Source: Winogradskyella ursingii
Lineage (GTDB): Bacteria > Bacteroidota > Bacteroidia > Flavobacteriales > Flavobacteriaceae
NCBI RefSeq assembly: GCF_013403975.1
Contig: NZ_JABFDH010000005.1
Span: 62,001-126,000 of the forward strand
Length of the DNA stretch: 64,000 nt
Reading direction: 5' to 3'
Below the pieces are notes generated by a model that had not been told where the DNA came from, searched no databases, and worked only from the letters and a program-made list of their open reading frames with translations. A program made the position numbers and the translations under genes. Positions 7,460 through 16,870 of the stretch are shown one piece after another. Every line of letters starts with the position of its first letter. Positions within the stretch are counted from its first letter, which is position 1.

Positions 7460-9949
7460 TTAAAGTTCATACGCATTATGATTAACAAAGAAAATTGAGT
7501 TTACTAAAAACAATTTCCCGTTTTCCCAAAAACTTCTAAAAAGCGTATTATCGACCATATAAATAAAACTACCGCTTCCCATTGGTTCTTCTCCAAAAAC
7601 TAAAGTTTTATCTAAATTTTTTAATGCTTCTTGACCAGCAAATCCAGAATATACTTTGGTATCTTTTAAATAAGCGACATTGTAACCATTGTCTAGCAAA
7701 CTGTATGCAGAACTACCTAATTTTAGAGTAAAATAGTCATCACCATAACCAAAAGCCATAGGGTGAGTTTTATCTACTTCTGTTTTAAAGATTGCACCTG
7801 TAATGAGGTTGTTACTGTATTCGCGCTCGCGGTCTGCGTAAGGAGTTAGATTATCTTTTTTCTCTTCTTCTGTTGACTCATCTGCTTTTTTGAAATTCAA
7901 GCTGAAACCGTCCTTTCCTGCAAAACTTCGTAATGCACCATCAATGGCTATAACCTTTCCGCCACTGCGTACCCAGCTTTTTATTTTTTTCATGTTATCA
8001 TCATTTAAAATACTGCCATAATAACCATTTGGCATAATGAGAACGTTGAATTTATCCAGATTTGTACGGTCCAAATTATCAGTATTAATTGATGTCAGAG
8101 GATAATTAAGTTGTTGTTCAAAAAAGTGCCAAATCTCACCATAGCTCAACGAAGAAGTACCTTCTCCAGAAAGTACAGCTATTTTTTGCGGATTAATTAA
8201 CTTAATATCAGGTGAGCCAATATCGGGAAATGTATCTGAAAATCCCGAGTTGATTGACGTCAAGGTTTGTTTATGCTCTTGTACTATTACATTTAATTTT
8301 GAAGTAAAATCTTTCATCTGCAAATTGTCACCTTTTGTGATAATCAGCGAGCCACGATCAAATTTAGAACCATTTGAACTGAAAGGCTTCTCGGTAAAAC
8401 GCACTCTAAAATCTTGTTTAAGTAATTCGGCCAAAAATTTAGCATCTTTCATAGAATTCCATTTGCTTACATATCCATAAGCATTGGGAAGTACTGTTGG
8501 CATTTTACCAATAACGTTGGTTTTGCTCGCTACTTTAGAGGTACTCGCGATAGCGTCTAATCCATAAGCATAAGGTATAGACCAAGCTGTAATATCGTAA
8601 GTAAGCGAATCCGATAGTTTTGCATCTGGCTCAAAAAGGACTTTAACCATTTTGCCTTTTGGCTGGTTGGTATGCACAACTACGGTATTACCATCAATTT
8701 CCATATTGCTTTGAGTGCCTGTTTTGTAATTATAACCTGAAACTTTGTTTCCTGTGGCACTTTCGTGTTTAATTTCGTGTTTATTCAATAGTTCCTTTAA
8801 ACTATTCAGTTTGTCAGGATTACCTGCAACGACGTAGCTTTTGTATTTTAAATTTGAATTATCAAAGAATTTAGAAAATTCAGTATTCAATTTTTCAGCA
8901 TTTTTCGAAGCAATTTCGACGGTAGAAAGTCCAGTCGTGGTATGATGTGTAAGTCTTTCAACTAAAGTTAGTACATGACCTTCGTCATTCAGAATTCCAA
9001 GTCCAGCCATACCGTGTCCTCCTTGTTCGTAAGTCATGCCAATCGCGCCCATGTATGTTGGGTAGGTATCTCCGTAGCTCGGATAAAACAAATCAAAACG
9101 CTCTCTTGTAAAAAACAACCAACCTTCCTTGTCAAAATATTTGGCGTGATTCTGACCAATCTGTGTCTGAAAGTCGCGTTGCCAATCACTTATAACTTCA
9201 TGAAAGGGTTCTGCAGCAGGAGCAAAATAATATGGCTCATTGATGCCCTGTTCATGAAAATCGACATGGATATGTGGCATCCATTTATTATATACTTGTA
9301 AGCGCGACTTGGTTTCAACTTGTGTAGCCCAAGCCCAATCACGATTAAGGTCAAAAAGATAATGGTTAGGTCTTCCACCTGGCCAAGGTTCCTGGTGTTC
9401 GCTGGCTTGACGGTCTACATTATAAGGCTTGCTTGCCGTTTCATTAAACCAATTGACGTAGCGGTCACGACCGTCTGGATTAATGCATGGATCCATAATA
9501 ACGACTGTATTTTTTAACCATTCCTGTTTTTCTGTCAGTAGCTTGTATAACGTGAGCATAGAAGCTTCTGTACTAGAGGCTTCATTACCGTGAACATTAT
9601 AGCTTAACCAAACAATAGCGGTATCGGTTGAGCTAGGTTGGCCATCTGCCAAACCAGCATTTTTAAGGTTGTTTTCTCGGATAGTTTCAAGATTGTTAAT
9701 GTTTTCTTCACTTGAAATATAGGCCAAATACAATGGTCTACGTTCGTTGGTTTCGCCATACTTTTCAAGTTTCATCTGATTTGGAACTGCATTGGCAACA
9801 CTTTTAAAATAATCTATAACTTGATGGTGCCGGCTGAATTGTGTGCCAATATCATAACCTAAAAAAGCGCTTGGGGATTGAACAGTTTGTGAAAATGAGG
9901 AGATTTGAAAGTTGAGGGCAACGAAGAGAACAAGAATTAATTTCTGCAT
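7460..9949 (-). CDS. M14 family zinc carboxypeptidase, secreted
   Basis: An 829-residue protein with a signal peptide (residues 1-20). The carboxypeptidase core carries the zinc triad His120-x-x-Glu123 (NVHGNEAS) and His232 (DFHEQG), the substrate-binding NPDGRDR segment (158-164) and the likely general base Glu308 (MTYEQGG). The ~480-residue C-terminal part looks like a class-I glutamine-amidotransferase/flavodoxin-like fold (FNVLIMPNGYYG, GGKVIAIDGA) seen in many Bacteroidota M14 proteins. It likely trims peptides outside the cytosol. Divergent from bshC across a 114-base promoter spacer. Confidence 0.92.
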   Translation of the reverse strand: MQKLILVLFVALNFQISSFSQTVQSPSAFLGYDIGTQFSRHHQVIDYFKSVANAVPNQMKLEKYGETNERRPLYLAYISSEENINNLETIRENNLKNAGLADGQPSSTDTAIVWLSYNVHGNEASSTEASMLTLYKLLTEKQEWLKNTVVIMDPCINPDGRDRYVNWFNETASKPYNVDRQASEHQEPWPGGRPNHYLFDLNRDWAWATQVETKSRLQVYNKWMPHIHVDFHEQGINEPYYFAPAAEPFHEVISDWQRDFQTQIGQNHAKYFDKEGWLFFTRERFDLFYPSYGDTYPTYMGAIGMTYEQGGHGMAGLGILNDEGHVLTLVERLTHHTTTGLSTVEIASKNAEKLNTEFSKFFDNSNLKYKSYVVAGNPDKLNSLKELLNKHEIKHESATGNKVSGYNYKTGTQSNMEIDGNTVVVHTNQPKGKMVKVLFEPDAKLSDSLTYDITAWSIPYAYGLDAIASTSKVASKTNVIGKMPTVLPNAYGYVSKWNSMKDAKFLAELLKQDFRVRFTEKPFSSNGSKFDRGSLIITKGDNLQMKDFTSKLNVIVQEHKQTLTSINSGFSDTFPDIGSPDIKLINPQKIAVLSGEGTSSLSYGEIWHFFEQQLNYPLTSINTDNLDRTNLDKFNVLIMPNGYYGSILNDDNMKKIKSWVRSGGKVIAIDGALRSFAGKDGFSLNFKKADESTEEEKKDNLTPYADREREYSNNLITGAIFKTEVDKTHPMAFGYGDDYFTLKLGSSAYSLLDNGYNVAYLKDTKVYSGFAGQEALKNLDKTLVFGEEPMGSGSFIYMVDNTLFRSFWENGKLFLVNSIFFVNHNAYEL

Positions 9950-10063
9950 TTAAAATATAGTTTAGTTGAATGCTAGTAAATATACTAAGCATAGGCGAAT
10001 TAACTAAAATTTAGCAGTTAAAAAAACGAATGGTATTATATTTAGGGCTTAATTAACATTTTT

Positions 10064-11659
10064 ATGCCAACCGACTTCATTTCGTTTAGGGAAACGGGTT
10101 ATTTCTCTGATTTTATTTGTGATTACCTTGATGAAAAAACAGAATTAAAGCCGTTTTACAATAGGTTTCCCAAGTTGGAAAATTTTAAAACGCAGATTGA
10201 AGAAAAATCGCTGTCATTTAGTAGCGAGCCTAGAAATATCATAACACAAGTTCTTAAAGATCAATATCAAAATATTAATGCTTCAGAACTTACTTCTAAT
10301 AACATTGAAAGCCTAAAAGAAAAAAACACTTTTACGATTACCACTGGCCACCAGTTAAATCTATTTACAGGACCACTATACTTCTTGTATAAAATTATCT
10401 CAACTATAAACTTAACGAAAGAATTAAAGCAGAATTTTCCAGATTATAATTTTGTTCCAATTTATTGGATTGCTTCCGAAGATCATGATTTTGAGGAAAT
10501 TAATTATTTTAATTTTAAAGGAAAAAAGATTCAATGGAACAGTAAGCAAACTGGAGCTGTAGGTCATTTTAATACCGAAGGTTTAGACGCTGTTTTTGAG
10601 GTTGTTTCAGCTGAATTCGGCCCAGGAAAACATGCCGAACAATTAAAAGAATGGTTCAAAAAGGCCTACCTCAATCACAATAATTTAGCTGATGCCACGC
10701 GCTATTTAGCTAACGAATTGTTTGGGAATTATGGTTTGGTCGTTTTAGATGCAGACGACAAAAGGTTAAAACGTTTGTTCCTTCCACAGATGAAGAAAGA
10801 GATTTTGGAAGAATCTGCCTTTGAAACAGTTACTGAAACGAATAAAAAACTTGAGGGTTTAGAGCTAACGATTCAAGTAAATCCAAGGGAAATTAACCTT
10901 TTCTACCTCAAAGACGGACTACGTGAACGAATTGTTAATATAGATGGAATCTATCAAGTGCTTGATACGGATATAAGGTGGTCCGAAACAGAATTGCTAA
11001 AACACGTCGAAGAATTTCCTGAGCGCTTTTCGCCAAACGTGATCATGCGTCCGCTATATCAAGAGGTAGTTTTACCCAACCTCTGTTACATTGGTGGTGG
11101 AGGAGAACTGATTTATTGGCTGCAACTAAAATCTAACTTTGAGGCACAGAGTGTTCCGTTTCCTATGTTATTATTGAGAAATTCAGCCATAATAAAAACA
11201 ATTAAACAATCTGAAAAACTCAAAAACCTCGACATTTCGGATGCGGATTTATTCTTGGATAGAGCAAGTTTTATTAATAAGAAAGTCCGTAAAATTTCAA
11301 ACATAGATATTGATTTTTCTGAGCAGGCCAACTTTTTGGTAAAACAATTTGAAGATTTATATCAACTGGCGGAGCAAACCGATAAATCCTTTTTGGGTGC
11401 AGTAAAAGCACAAGAAGTAAAACAAGTTAAAGGCCTGAAACATCTTGAGAAACGGCTGTTAAAAGCACAGAAAAAGAAACTAGCAGATCAAATTAGTCGT
11501 TGCACAGAATTGCAAGAACAATTGTTTCCTAATAAGAGTTTACAGGAGCGAAACACTAATTTTTCGGAATTGTATTTGGAATATGGAGAAGATTTAATCC
11601 CGGAATTAATGAATAGACTTGAGCCATTAAAGAGTGAGTTTGCAATAATCACAATATAA
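10064..11659 (+). CDS. bshC: Bacillithiol biosynthesis cysteine-adding enzyme BshC
   Basis: A 531-residue cytosolic protein of normal BshC length. It is predicted to add L-cysteine to glucosaminyl-malate in the last step of bacillithiol synthesis. Family hallmarks are TTGHQLNLFTGPLYFLYKI (~residues 98-116), PIYWIASEDHDFEEI (~137-151) and the VVLPNLCYIGGGGELIYWLQ block (~331-350), followed by a C-terminal coiled coil (KGLKHLEKRLLKAQKKK). This implies that bacillithiol is the low-molecular-weight thiol of this organism; bshA and bshB are not in the window. Stand-alone position upstream of guaA. Confidence 0.96.
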   Translation: MPTDFISFRETGYFSDFICDYLDEKTELKPFYNRFPKLENFKTQIEEKSLSFSSEPRNIITQVLKDQYQNINASELTSNNIESLKEKNTFTITTGHQLNLFTGPLYFLYKIISTINLTKELKQNFPDYNFVPIYWIASEDHDFEEINYFNFKGKKIQWNSKQTGAVGHFNTEGLDAVFEVVSAEFGPGKHAEQLKEWFKKAYLNHNNLADATRYLANELFGNYGLVVLDADDKRLKRLFLPQMKKEILEESAFETVTETNKKLEGLELTIQVNPREINLFYLKDGLRERIVNIDGIYQVLDTDIRWSETELLKHVEEFPERFSPNVIMRPLYQEVVLPNLCYIGGGGELIYWLQLKSNFEAQSVPFPMLLLRNSAIIKTIKQSEKLKNLDISDADLFLDRASFINKKVRKISNIDIDFSEQANFLVKQFEDLYQLAEQTDKSFLGAVKAQEVKQVKGLKHLEKRLLKAQKKKLADQISRCTELQEQLFPNKSLQERNTNFSELYLEYGEDLIPELMNRLEPLKSEFAIITI

Positions 11660-11689
11660 TTCAAAAGTCATTTCTACTAGCTTTGAATT
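11658..11689 (+). terminator. Possible hairpin after bshC
   Basis: Perfect 8-base arms AATTCAAA (11658-11665) and TTTGAATT (11682-11689) separated by 16 bases begin at the bshC stop. No clear T-run follows (TGGATTTTATC), so it is at best a weak terminator. Confidence 0.3.
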
Positions 11690-11766
11690 TGGATTTTATC
11701 ATTGTAAACTGTTAAAAACTATTCAAAAAATCGTAAATCGTAAATCATAAATTCCCCATCAATCCT

Positions 11767-11774
11767 TATTTTTG
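11767..11774 (+). promoter_or_regulatory. -7 promoter box directly before guaA
   Basis: TATTTTTG fits TAnnTTTG exactly but ends only 3 bases before the ATG at 11778. With the usual spacing, transcription would begin at or just inside the start codon, suggesting a leaderless or nearly leaderless guaA mRNA. No clear -33 TTG is present. Confidence 0.4.
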
Positions 11775-11777
11775 CAC

Positions 11778-13313
11778 ATGCAACACAACAAAGTCCTAAT
11801 TTTAGATTTCGGATCGCAGTACACACAGCTTATAGCGCGTCGTGTGAGAGAATTAAATATTTATTGCGAAATCCACCCTTTTAATAAGATTCCAACCGAT
11901 TCCGATAGTTTTAAAGCGGTAATTCTATCTGGTAGTCCAAATTCCGTGAGAGGAGAAGCCGTTCTGCATCCGGATCTTTCAAAAATCAGAGGTAAAAAAC
12001 CTATGCTTGCCGTTTGTTATGGTGCACAATATTTAGCACATTTTTCAGGTGGTGAAGTAGCAGAGTCCAATACAAGAGAATACGGAAGGGCCAATTTGGA
12101 ATATGTAAAACCAGATGAGGAATTCTTTGAGAATATACATAAAGGCAGCCAAGTTTGGATGAGTCATAGCGATACCATAAAAACATTACCAGAAGGTGGG
12201 ATTTTATTGGCTAGTACAAATGATGTTCAAAATGCAGCTTATAAAATTCAAGATGAAGCAACCTATGCAATCCAGTTTCATCCTGAAGTTTATCATACAA
12301 CAGATGGGCATCAATTACTTCAAAATTTCCTAGTAAAAATAGCTAAGGTTGATCAAGATTGGACACCGAATGCTTTTGTTGAAGAAACTGTTGAATCACT
12401 AAAGAATAAAATTGGTGATGATAAAGTAGTTTTAGGTTTATCTGGTGGAGTAGATTCTTCTGTAGCGGCCATGTTGTTGCACAAAGCCATTGGTAAAAAC
12501 CTATACTGCATTTTTGTAAATAATGGACTTTTAAGAAAAAATGAATTCAAAGATGTGCTTACCCAATACGAAGGCATGGGATTAAACGTTAAAGGTGTAG
12601 ATGCTTCGGCACGCTTTTTGGATGCTTTGGCAGGAAAGAGCGACCCGGAGGAAAAACGAAAAACGATAGGTCGTGTGTTCATTGAGGTTTTTGACGATGA
12701 AGCACATCTTATAAAAGATGTAAAGTGGTTAGCGCAAGGTACCATCTATCCAGATGTAATAGAAAGTGTTTCAGCAACAGGAGGTCCAAGTGCTACTATA
12801 AAGAGTCATCATAATGTTGGTGGATTACCAGATTTTATGAAATTGAAAGTTGTTGAGCCATTGAAAGCATTGTTTAAAGATGAGGTGAGACGCGTTGGTG
12901 CATCTATGAATATGGACAAACAATTATTAGGTCGTCATCCATTTCCCGGACCAGGTTTGGCCATTAGGATTTTGGGAGACATTACGCCAGAAAAAGTGCG
13001 TATATTACAAGAGGTAGATTTTGTTTTTATCAACAATCTAAGGTCTTGGAATTTATATGATAAGGTTTGGCAGGCCGGTGCAATGTTGCTGCCGGTAAAT
13101 AGCGTTGGAGTCATGGGAGATGAACGTACATATGAAAAGTGCGTAGCGTTAAGAGCTGTTGAAAGTACGGATGGAATGACGGCAGATTGGGTAAATTTAC
13201 CTTATGAGTTTTTGCAAAAAACTTCAAACGAAATAATAAATAAAGTAAAAGGTGTGAACAGAGTTGTCTATGATATCAGCTCAAAACCACCAGCAACCAT
13301 TGAATGGGAATAA
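11778..13313 (+). CDS. guaA: Glutamine-hydrolysing GMP synthase
   Basis: A 511-residue enzyme converting XMP to GMP with glutamine and ATP. The N-terminal class-I amidotransferase has nucleophile Cys80 (MLAVCYGAQ) and the QFHPEVYHT His/Glu pair. The ATP pyrophosphatase domain has the P-loop [11 protein letters not shown] (~residues 220-230). The C-terminal dimerisation domain ends with the invariant KPPATIEWE. The start is the ATG at 11778; a TTG two codons earlier lies inside the promoter-like TATTTTTGCAC and is unlikely. The LysM protein gene follows after 98 bases. Confidence 0.97.
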   Translation: MQHNKVLILDFGSQYTQLIARRVRELNIYCEIHPFNKIPTDSDSFKAVILSGSPNSVRGEAVLHPDLSKIRGKKPMLAVCYGAQYLAHFSGGEVAESNTREYGRANLEYVKPDEEFFENIHKGSQVWMSHSDTIKTLPEGGILLASTNDVQNAAYKIQDEATYAIQFHPEVYHTTDGHQLLQNFLVKIAKVDQDWTPNAFVEETVESLKNKIGDDKVVLGLSGGVDSSVAAMLLHKAIGKNLYCIFVNNGLLRKNEFKDVLTQYEGMGLNVKGVDASARFLDALAGKSDPEEKRKTIGRVFIEVFDDEAHLIKDVKWLAQGTIYPDVIESVSATGGPSATIKSHHNVGGLPDFMKLKVVEPLKALFKDEVRRVGASMNMDKQLLGRHPFPGPGLAIRILGDITPEKVRILQEVDFVFINNLRSWNLYDKVWQAGAMLLPVNSVGVMGDERTYEKCVALRAVESTDGMTADWVNLPYEFLQKTSNEIINKVKGVNRVVYDISSKPPATIEWE

Positions 13314-13411
13314 ATAAATTTCAGTGGAAGCTGGATCTCTTTGTAAATAATGATGGATTTAATTATTGAAGTCCATTGATAATGTCAAAGCGTATATCTA
13401 ATAAATAGAAC

Positions 13412-15313
13412 ATGAAAAATTTTATATCCATCATATTATTGGCATTTGTAATTAGCTTAAACGCTCAAGATTACAAAACGCACAAAGTACAGCCAGGTGA
13501 AACCATTGAGACTATTGCCAAAAAATACATGGTAACTCCTTTTGACATATATGCGCTTAATCCAGATGCCAAACGAAAGTTTCAACCAAATTCTGTATTA
13601 ATTATTCCAGATACGCGCGTTAAGAATGACGATATTGTAGAAGAAAAGCGTGAGCTCATCGGTTACGAAAAACATAAGGTAAGACGTAAGGAAACACTTT
13701 TTAGCTTGTCACAGAAATACAATGTCACTATTGACGAAATTAAAAAAGCAAACCGTCAATTATATTCTGAGAATTTAAAGAAAGGGGATAGAATTAAAAT
13801 ACCTAAATACAGAACTATCATTTCTAAGCAGACATTAAATAATACGGTAAAAAAATATACCGTATTACCAAAAGAAGGCAAATGGCGAATCGCTTACAAA
13901 TTCGGGATTACAGTAGAACAGCTGGAAGCATTAAATCCACGAATGAAGGACGTGATACAACCTGGAGATGAATTGAACGTTCCAAATATTTCGGATAATG
14001 AAGAAAAGGCTATTGAATCTGAATATAATTATTACGAAGTACAACCAGCAGAAGGTTTCTTCCGGCTTAAAGTAAAGTTAGGATTAACTCAAGAAGAATT
14101 GGAAGAACTAAACCCTGATCTTAAAGAAACGGGACTTAAAAACGGCATGGTTCTAAAAGTACCTGCATCGGTAGATGTAATGGAAATATTGGGAGATGTG
14201 GAAATGACGTCATTGGAAAAACGATTGACTAATTTTAAAAAGAAAAAGATTGCTTTAATGATGCCTTTTCGTTTAGATAGGATAGATACAGATTCAATTG
14301 AAGAAACAAAGGCAATGATTAAAGACAATAGATTATTACCTATTGTGTTAGATTTTCATGCTGGTGCAATAATGGCTTTAGATTCAGCAAAACAGCTGGG
14401 AATTTCAACGGAGTTAAGGGTGTTTGATACGCGTTATCAAGCTTCACATATAAGGGAGTTATTAAGTGAAAACAATTTTTCCGAATATGATGCAGTAATT
14501 GGTCCTATGGAAGAAAAAAGTTTTGATCGTGTGGCTTCTGCGCTCAGGGGAGATAAAGTCCCTGTAATTGCCGCAATGAATAAACCTAAAGACGTTTATA
14601 ATAACGTCTTTCAAACGATACCAGAAGATAAGTTGTTGCAAAAAGCTATGATAGATTTTGTAAAAGCAGATAGTCTTTTAAATCAGATTGTTATTATTTC
14701 TGATCAAGCCAATCGTGCAAGAAGCGAAATGCTGAAAAGAGAATTTCCTTCGGCTAAACTTATTTTTTCAAGAAAAGATAAAAAAGGTAATGATGCCCAC
14801 TTCATATATCCAACAGATTTGGAAAATGTGTTTACCTTAGGAAAAACGATTGTTTTTTTAGAAACGGATAGTAATGCCTTTGCATCTAGTGTTATAAGTA
14901 TGCTCAATGGTTTAATTGATTTGAAAAAAGAACTCATTTTGGCCACTTTAGATAAGAATAAAGCTTTTGAAGGTAAGAATATCGATAACTACCATTTATC
15001 AAACCTCAAATTTCATTATCCATCCGTGAACAAAGATTTTGATGAAAATAGTACCAATGGATTTGTTAAAGCATACCGCAAAGAATATGGTGTTTCGCCA
15101 AGTAAGTATGCAGTACGTGGTTTTGATATAACGTTAGATGTTCTGATGCGTTTAGCTTATAAAGACGATTTGTTTCAAGCTTCAGACGAGTCCATCGAGA
15201 CTGAGTACGTGGAAAATAAATTCAGATACAATAAATCATTGTTTGGAGGTTACGTGAACGAGGCTGTATATATCGTGAAATACGATGATCTTAGAATTGT
15301 TAAAGCAAATTAA
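13412..15313 (+). CDS. Four-LysM envelope protein with periplasmic-binding-protein-like C-terminus
   Basis: A 633-residue exported protein with signal peptide MKNFISIILLAFVISLNAQ. Four LysM-like repeats follow at about residues 22-66, 87-132, 146-190 and 205-250; the first two are canonical (HKVQPGETIETIAKKY, HKVRRKETLFSLSQKY), the last two degenerate. From ~290 on the chain resembles a type-1 periplasmic binding fold (KIALMMPFRLD, YDAVIGPMEEKSFDRVA, VIAAMN), as in LppC/LpoA-like proteins. LysM binds peptidoglycan, so a role in wall synthesis control is inferred. The downstream osmC-like start is 1 base after its stop. Confidence 0.8.
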   Translation: MKNFISIILLAFVISLNAQDYKTHKVQPGETIETIAKKYMVTPFDIYALNPDAKRKFQPNSVLIIPDTRVKNDDIVEEKRELIGYEKHKVRRKETLFSLSQKYNVTIDEIKKANRQLYSENLKKGDRIKIPKYRTIISKQTLNNTVKKYTVLPKEGKWRIAYKFGITVEQLEALNPRMKDVIQPGDELNVPNISDNEEKAIESEYNYYEVQPAEGFFRLKVKLGLTQEELEELNPDLKETGLKNGMVLKVPASVDVMEILGDVEMTSLEKRLTNFKKKKIALMMPFRLDRIDTDSIEETKAMIKDNRLLPIVLDFHAGAIMALDSAKQLGISTELRVFDTRYQASHIRELLSENNFSEYDAVIGPMEEKSFDRVASALRGDKVPVIAAMNKPKDVYNNVFQTIPEDKLLQKAMIDFVKADSLLNQIVIISDQANRARSEMLKREFPSAKLIFSRKDKKGNDAHFIYPTDLENVFTLGKTIVFLETDSNAFASSVISMLNGLIDLKKELILATLDKNKAFEGKNIDNYHLSNLKFHYPSVNKDFDENSTNGFVKAYRKEYGVSPSKYAVRGFDITLDVLMRLAYKDDLFQASDESIETEYVENKFRYNKSLFGGYVNEAVYIVKYDDLRIVKAN

Positions 15314-15314
15314 T

Positions 15315-15716
15315 ATGACATCAAAAGTAACTTATATCGGTAATTTAAGAACTGAAAATGTTCATCTCAAATCTCAGGATTCCTACATTACTGATGCACC
15401 AATAGATAATAATGGTAAAGGTGAAGCGTTTTCACCAACAGACACTATAGCAACAGGGTTGGCCAATTGTATGCTCACGGTTATGGGCATAAAGGCGGCA
15501 GATTTAGAAGTGAATATGTCTGGCACAACTGCTGAGGTTACAAAAACTATGGCAAGTGACCCACGAAGGATTTCAAAAATTGACATTGTCATTAACTTTC
15601 CGTTTAAAGCTGATGATAAATTGAAAACCATATTAGAGCGTACAGCAAGTACATGCCCTGTGCATTACAGTTTGCATCCAGATATTGAAAAAAATATTAC
15701 ATTTCATTGGGAGTAA
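15315..15716 (+). CDS. OsmC/Ohr family peroxiredoxin-like protein
   Basis: A 133-residue OsmC-fold protein. The motif GLANCMLTVMGIKA carries the first redox Cys of the family and STCPVHYSLH the second, consistent with a thiol-dependent hydroperoxide reductase or a stress-related OsmC. The start is taken as the ATG at 15315, 1 base after the stop of the LysM gene; the longer frame from 15285 would overlap that gene and adds only ten unconserved residues. Tight spacing suggests cotranscription with the neighbours on both sides. Confidence 0.88.
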   Translation: MTSKVTYIGNLRTENVHLKSQDSYITDAPIDNNGKGEAFSPTDTIATGLANCMLTVMGIKAADLEVNMSGTTAEVTKTMASDPRRISKIDIVINFPFKADDKLKTILERTASTCPVHYSLHPDIEKNITFHWE

Positions 15717-15721
15717 AATAG

Positions 15722-16264
15722 ATGAAAATTCTCATAGCACTATTATCATTTTTCTTTCTAGTTGGAAATCCATCCAACGAAGAGCCGATGCTTTGGACTG
15801 AATCAAAAAAATTGGATTGGTCTGATTTTAAGTCTGCACCAAACCCAAACTCGGATGCTGTGGCATTGACTGCTTCTGGTATTACATTTGGTTTCTCTAT
15901 TAAAACCACGAATCGTAATCGTGTTGTGGACTTTACAGCGACTGTAGAGTCACATTTTTATCCAAATAAATCTTGGTACGTTGAGTCTATGGCAGACGAT
16001 TATATTTTGGCGCATGAGCAGCTGCATTTTGACATAACTGAATTGTATGCAAGGATGTTTAGGGAAAAATTATCAAAATTAAAACCGAACCAAAACATTA
16101 AGGGTCAACTGAAAAGGCTTCATAACTCTATCAATGAGGCTTTGGACAAAACCCAAAAGCGATACGATTTTGAAAGCAACCATTCTATGAATCCTGAAAT
16201 GCAGAAGAAATGGGAACTTTTCATAGAGTTAGAGTTAAAGAAACTTGATAATTTCAAAGTCTGA
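15722..16264 (+). CDS. DUF922-type predicted secreted zinc protease
   Basis: A 180-residue protein with an N-terminal hydrophobic export signal (residues 1-16). It contains HEQLHFD (His98-Glu99 to His102), the HExxH zinc-protease signature, preceded by SWYVESMADDYILA. The conserved LDWSDFK opening and the helical tail (LDKTQKRYDFESNHSMNPEMQ) match the DUF922 family as I remember it. Its role in cell-envelope proteolysis is inferred from the motif only. It starts 5 bases after the osmC-like gene, inside the same plus-strand run. Confidence 0.75.
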   Translation: MKILIALLSFFFLVGNPSNEEPMLWTESKKLDWSDFKSAPNPNSDAVALTASGITFGFSIKTTNRNRVVDFTATVESHFYPNKSWYVESMADDYILAHEQLHFDITELYARMFREKLSKLKPNQNIKGQLKRLHNSINEALDKTQKRYDFESNHSMNPEMQKKWELFIELELKKLDNFKV

Positions 16265-16267
16265 GCC

Positions 16268-16495
16268 TTGGAAGGTAGCAAAGAAGCACTTATAGAACTT
16301 GCTCATTATAAAATGCCTTTTGGTAAATACAAAGATCGTTATTTAGTAGATATACCAGAGTATTACTTCACCTGGTTTAAACAAAAAGGCTTTCCTGAGG
16401 GGAAGCTAGGCAGAATGATGACGCAAATGTATGATATAAAAATCAATGGTTTAGAAGAATTAATCTATACGATTAAACGAGAGTTTAAAAAGTGA
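16268..16495 (+). CDS. DUF3820 family protein
   Basis: A 75-residue cytosolic protein with the DUF3820 signature MPFGKYKDRYLVDIPEYYF and WFKQKGFPEGKLGRMM. Related folds occur in exonuclease-associated proteins, but the stand-alone family is uncharacterised. The start used is TTG at 16268, 3 bases after the previous stop; the only ATG (residue 16) would cut into the conserved block. Last gene of the bshC-guaA side; it converges on the small membrane protein gene at 16514. Confidence 0.8.
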   Translation: MEGSKEALIELAHYKMPFGKYKDRYLVDIPEYYFTWFKQKGFPEGKLGRMMTQMYDIKINGLEELIYTIKREFKK

Positions 16496-16513
16496 TTTTT
16501 AACTAAAAAGAAC

Positions 16514-16870
16514 TTAATTCTTTCCGAACACTAACCGCAACTGCTTTCCAAACATAGCGGCTACTCCTGCAGCGAGACCTCCAATAACTCCGGTTACTAG
16601 CATCAATAGATAAGCATTACCTCCTAAAGATAACAATGTAGCTATGCGTTTTGCTAAAATAAAGTCGTTTCCATTACTCAAGATAAAACTATAAACAATC
16701 CAAAACAGTAGTATGGCCAGAAAAGGAATAAAAAATACACTCGCTTTTTTTAATGGAATAAATAAAGCTGTAGCCAATGCTGCTGTCATCACAGAAGGCC
16801 ATCCCATAAATAAGGATAAAATGAAGGCGAGCACTATAGTTGCTATAAAATTGAGAATATTATTGCTCAT
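16514..16870 (-). CDS. Small multi-pass membrane protein
   Basis: A 118-residue hydrophobic protein with about four predicted membrane segments (LNFIATIVLAFILSLFMGW, TAALATALFIPL, FFIPFLAILLFWIVYSFIL and YLLMLVTGVIGGLAAGVAA). No motif is recognised. Its start overlaps the penicillin acylase stop by 11 bases, so the two are translationally linked in one minus-strand operon. A helper role for the acylase is possible but unsupported. Confidence 0.65.
   Translation of the reverse strand: MSNNILNFIATIVLAFILSLFMGWPSVMTAALATALFIPLKKASVFFIPFLAILLFWIVYSFILSNGNDFILAKRIATLLSLGGNAYLLMLVTGVIGGLAAGVAAMFGKQLRLVFGKN

Noticed and set aside
12353..12745. 130-residue minus-strand frame within guaA
   Set aside because: It is fully inside a strongly conserved enzyme, with no promoter and no recognisable protein.
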